A DNA stretch of 64,000 bases from Fontibacterium universale (GTDB lineage Bacteria > Pseudomonadota > Alphaproteobacteria > Pelagibacterales > Pelagibacteraceae): assembly GCA_965236175.1 (NCBI GenBank), contig CBDEAT010000001.1:124001-188000 (forward strand). The letters are read 5' to 3'. Below, piece after piece: positions 63,029 through 64,000 of this stretch (position 1 is its first letter; each line of letters begins with the position of its first letter). The position numbers were made by a program, and so were the translations under genes. A model generated the notes under the pieces. It was not told where the DNA came from and did not search any database. It saw nothing but the letters and a program-made list of their open reading frames with translations.

Positions 63029-64000
63029 ATGAATTTAGAAATTAAGGTTCCTGATATAGGGGATTTTAAGAACGTTGAAATCATAGAAGTATTAATAAAA
63101 GAAGGTGATCAAGTTAAAAAAAATGATCCCATACTTACATTAGAAAGTGATAAATCAAGCGTAGAGGTTCCTTCCCCTTTTGATGGCAAAATTTCAAGTA
63201 TAAAAGTTAAGGTTGGAGACAAAGTCTCAAAAGGATCATTAATAGCTACTTTAAGTGGTGAAGGTTCTTCAAAAGTAGCGGATAACAAATCTATACTTCC
63301 GGAAACAGAAAAAATCATTCAAGAAGCTGAGAAAGTTTTAAAAAAGACAGATCATGAGAAAAAAATTATAAAAGAAGAGCCTAAACAAAATTTTGAAACA
63401 AAAGTTGAATACAAGAAATTTACAAACTATTCCTCTGATCAAGACAGTATTGGTGATGTAGATCCTCAAGAGACCATCGAATGGATTGAATCGTTAAATG
63501 GCGTTGTTGAAAGAGATGGTCCAAAAAGAGCTAATTATCTTTTAGGTAAATTAATTAATCAAGCTTACATCTCTGGTTCTAATTTACCTTACAACCAAAA
63601 AACACCTTATATAAATACAATACCTAGGGAGATGGAAACTAAATCTCCTGGAGATCAAGTCTTAGAGAACAAAATAAGATCTTTAATTAGATGGAATGCT
63701 GCATGCATGGTTGTGCGTGCTAATAAAAAACTTCCAGAGCTTGGAGGGCACATTGCAACTTTTGCCTCTGCCGCAACTTTATACGATGTTGGTTTTAATC
63801 ATTTTTGGAAAGCTCAAAATGAAAAAAATCTGGGAGACTTAATTTATTTTCAAGGTCACTGTGCTCCTGGTATTTATGCAAGATCTTTTCTTGAAGGAAG
63901 AATAACTACAAAACAATTAGAAAATTTTAGACAAGAAGTTGATGGCGCAGGATTATCTTCATATCCTCATCCATGGTTAATGCCAAACTACTGGCAATTT
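63029..64000 (+). CDS. aceE: Pyruvate dehydrogenase E1 (homodimeric AceE type) with N-terminal lipoyl domain; 3' end outside window
   Basis: The first 324 codons, open to the window edge. Residues 1-79 form a lipoyl domain (IKVPDIGDFKNVEIIEVLIK, then LESDKSSVEVPSPFDGKI with the lipoyl-lysine K42). Residues 80-142 are a charged linker. From D143 the sequence is AceE: DVDPQETIEWIES, YINTIPRE, IRSLIRWNAA, ELGGHIATFASAATLYDVGFNHF, DLIYFQGHCAPGIYARSFLEG and GLSSYPHPWLMP. The join is in frame with no stop. E1 normally has no lipoyl domain in the AceE type, while alphaproteobacterial E1-beta (PdhB) often does. The thiamine-binding part lies downstream. Confidence 0.93.
   Translation, partial: MNLEIKVPDIGDFKNVEIIEVLIKEGDQVKKNDPILTLESDKSSVEVPSPFDGKISSIKVKVGDKVSKGSLIATLSGEGSSKVADNKSILPETEKIIQEAEKVLKKTDHEKKIIKEEPKQNFETKVEYKKFTNYSSDQDSIGDVDPQETIEWIESLNGVVERDGPKRANYLLGKLINQAYISGSNLPYNQKTPYINTIPREMETKSPGDQVLENKIRSLIRWNAACMVVRANKKLPELGGHIATFASAATLYDVGFNHFWKAQNEKNLGDLIYFQGHCAPGIYARSFLEGRITTKQLENFRQEVDGAGLSSYPHPWLMPNYWQF

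Noticed and set aside
1..64000. Mobile elements, CRISPR arrays, prophage, defence islands
   Set aside because: No transposase, integrase, terminal inverted repeats, spaced direct repeats or toxin-antitoxin pair was recognised; gene content is almost all core metabolism. The CcrM methylase has no partner nuclease.

Overview
The window is a dense, strongly AT-rich bacterial chromosome segment carrying almost only housekeeping genes. Many features point to a streamlined alphaproteobacterium, most likely a marine SAR11 (Pelagibacterales)-like lineage: separate F0 ATP synthase operon with b and b' subunits; bc1 complex genes petABC; coxB-coxA-ctaB-small ORF-ctaG-coxC-SURF1; the order mutY / DUF721 / DsbA-like / smc; a CcrM-type DNA methyltransferase; murA next to a DUF2948 gene; hisD-infA-maf; and the derived alphaproteobacterial HisRS paired with a tRNA-His lacking G-1:C73. 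The SAR11 assignment is inference from gene content and composition; no rRNA is present. I see no insertion sequence, prophage, integrase or CRISPR array.

Layout. 0-3 kb: end of ychF, then petC-petB-petA (-). 3-12 kb: trmL-hemF-greA (+), cca, a GNAT gene, tRNA-Gln, ispE and a TPR protein (-), then a UDG-like gene, rnhB and ccrM (+). 11.6-20.2 kb: a frameshifted FAD monooxygenase and mutY (-), DUF721, dsbA-like, smc and the F0 operon (+), a CDGSH protein (-). 20.3-29.6 kb: ispH-thrB-rnhA (+) converging on thrC, SURF1, coxC, ctaG, a 35-aa ORF, ctaB, coxA, coxB (-). 29.6-39 kb: tldD, rsmE (-), ubiA, pmbA and a lipid A/Kdo run msbA-waaA-lpxK-lpxL. 39-52 kb: xseA-DUF2093-M23 (-), purD, tadA (-), rluB-like, rsmD, then pgi, DUF3035 lipoprotein, lspA, ileS, ribF, a HAD phosphatase and a class III aminotransferase (-). 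52-54 kb: groES-groEL with a heat-shock-type promoter and the one clear intrinsic terminator. 54-62.7 kb (-): cspA, two small basic ORFs, dcd, murA, DUF2948, hisD, infA, maf, tRNA-Phe, tRNA-His, hisS, hisZ, hisG. 62.8-64 kb: tRNA-Thr and the start of an unusual aceE.

The genes together give aerobic respiration (bc1, aa3-type oxidase and its assembly factors, F0), ubiquinone, haem and isoprenoid steps, lipid A/Kdo and peptidoglycan synthesis, histidine and threonine synthesis, tRNA/rRNA modification, DNA repair and protein folding.

The most notable points are: (1) a lipoyl domain fused in frame to the N-terminus of a homodimeric-type pyruvate dehydrogenase E1 (AceE); (2) a short SMC protein with no recognisable hinge; (3) tRNA-His ending 5 nt before the start codon of hisS, the gene of its own synthetase; (4) two clusters of single-base indels in coxA/coxB and waaA/lpxK that break otherwise well-conserved genes and look more like sequence errors than decay. 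No intergenic stretch exceeds 300 bases; many neighbouring genes overlap.
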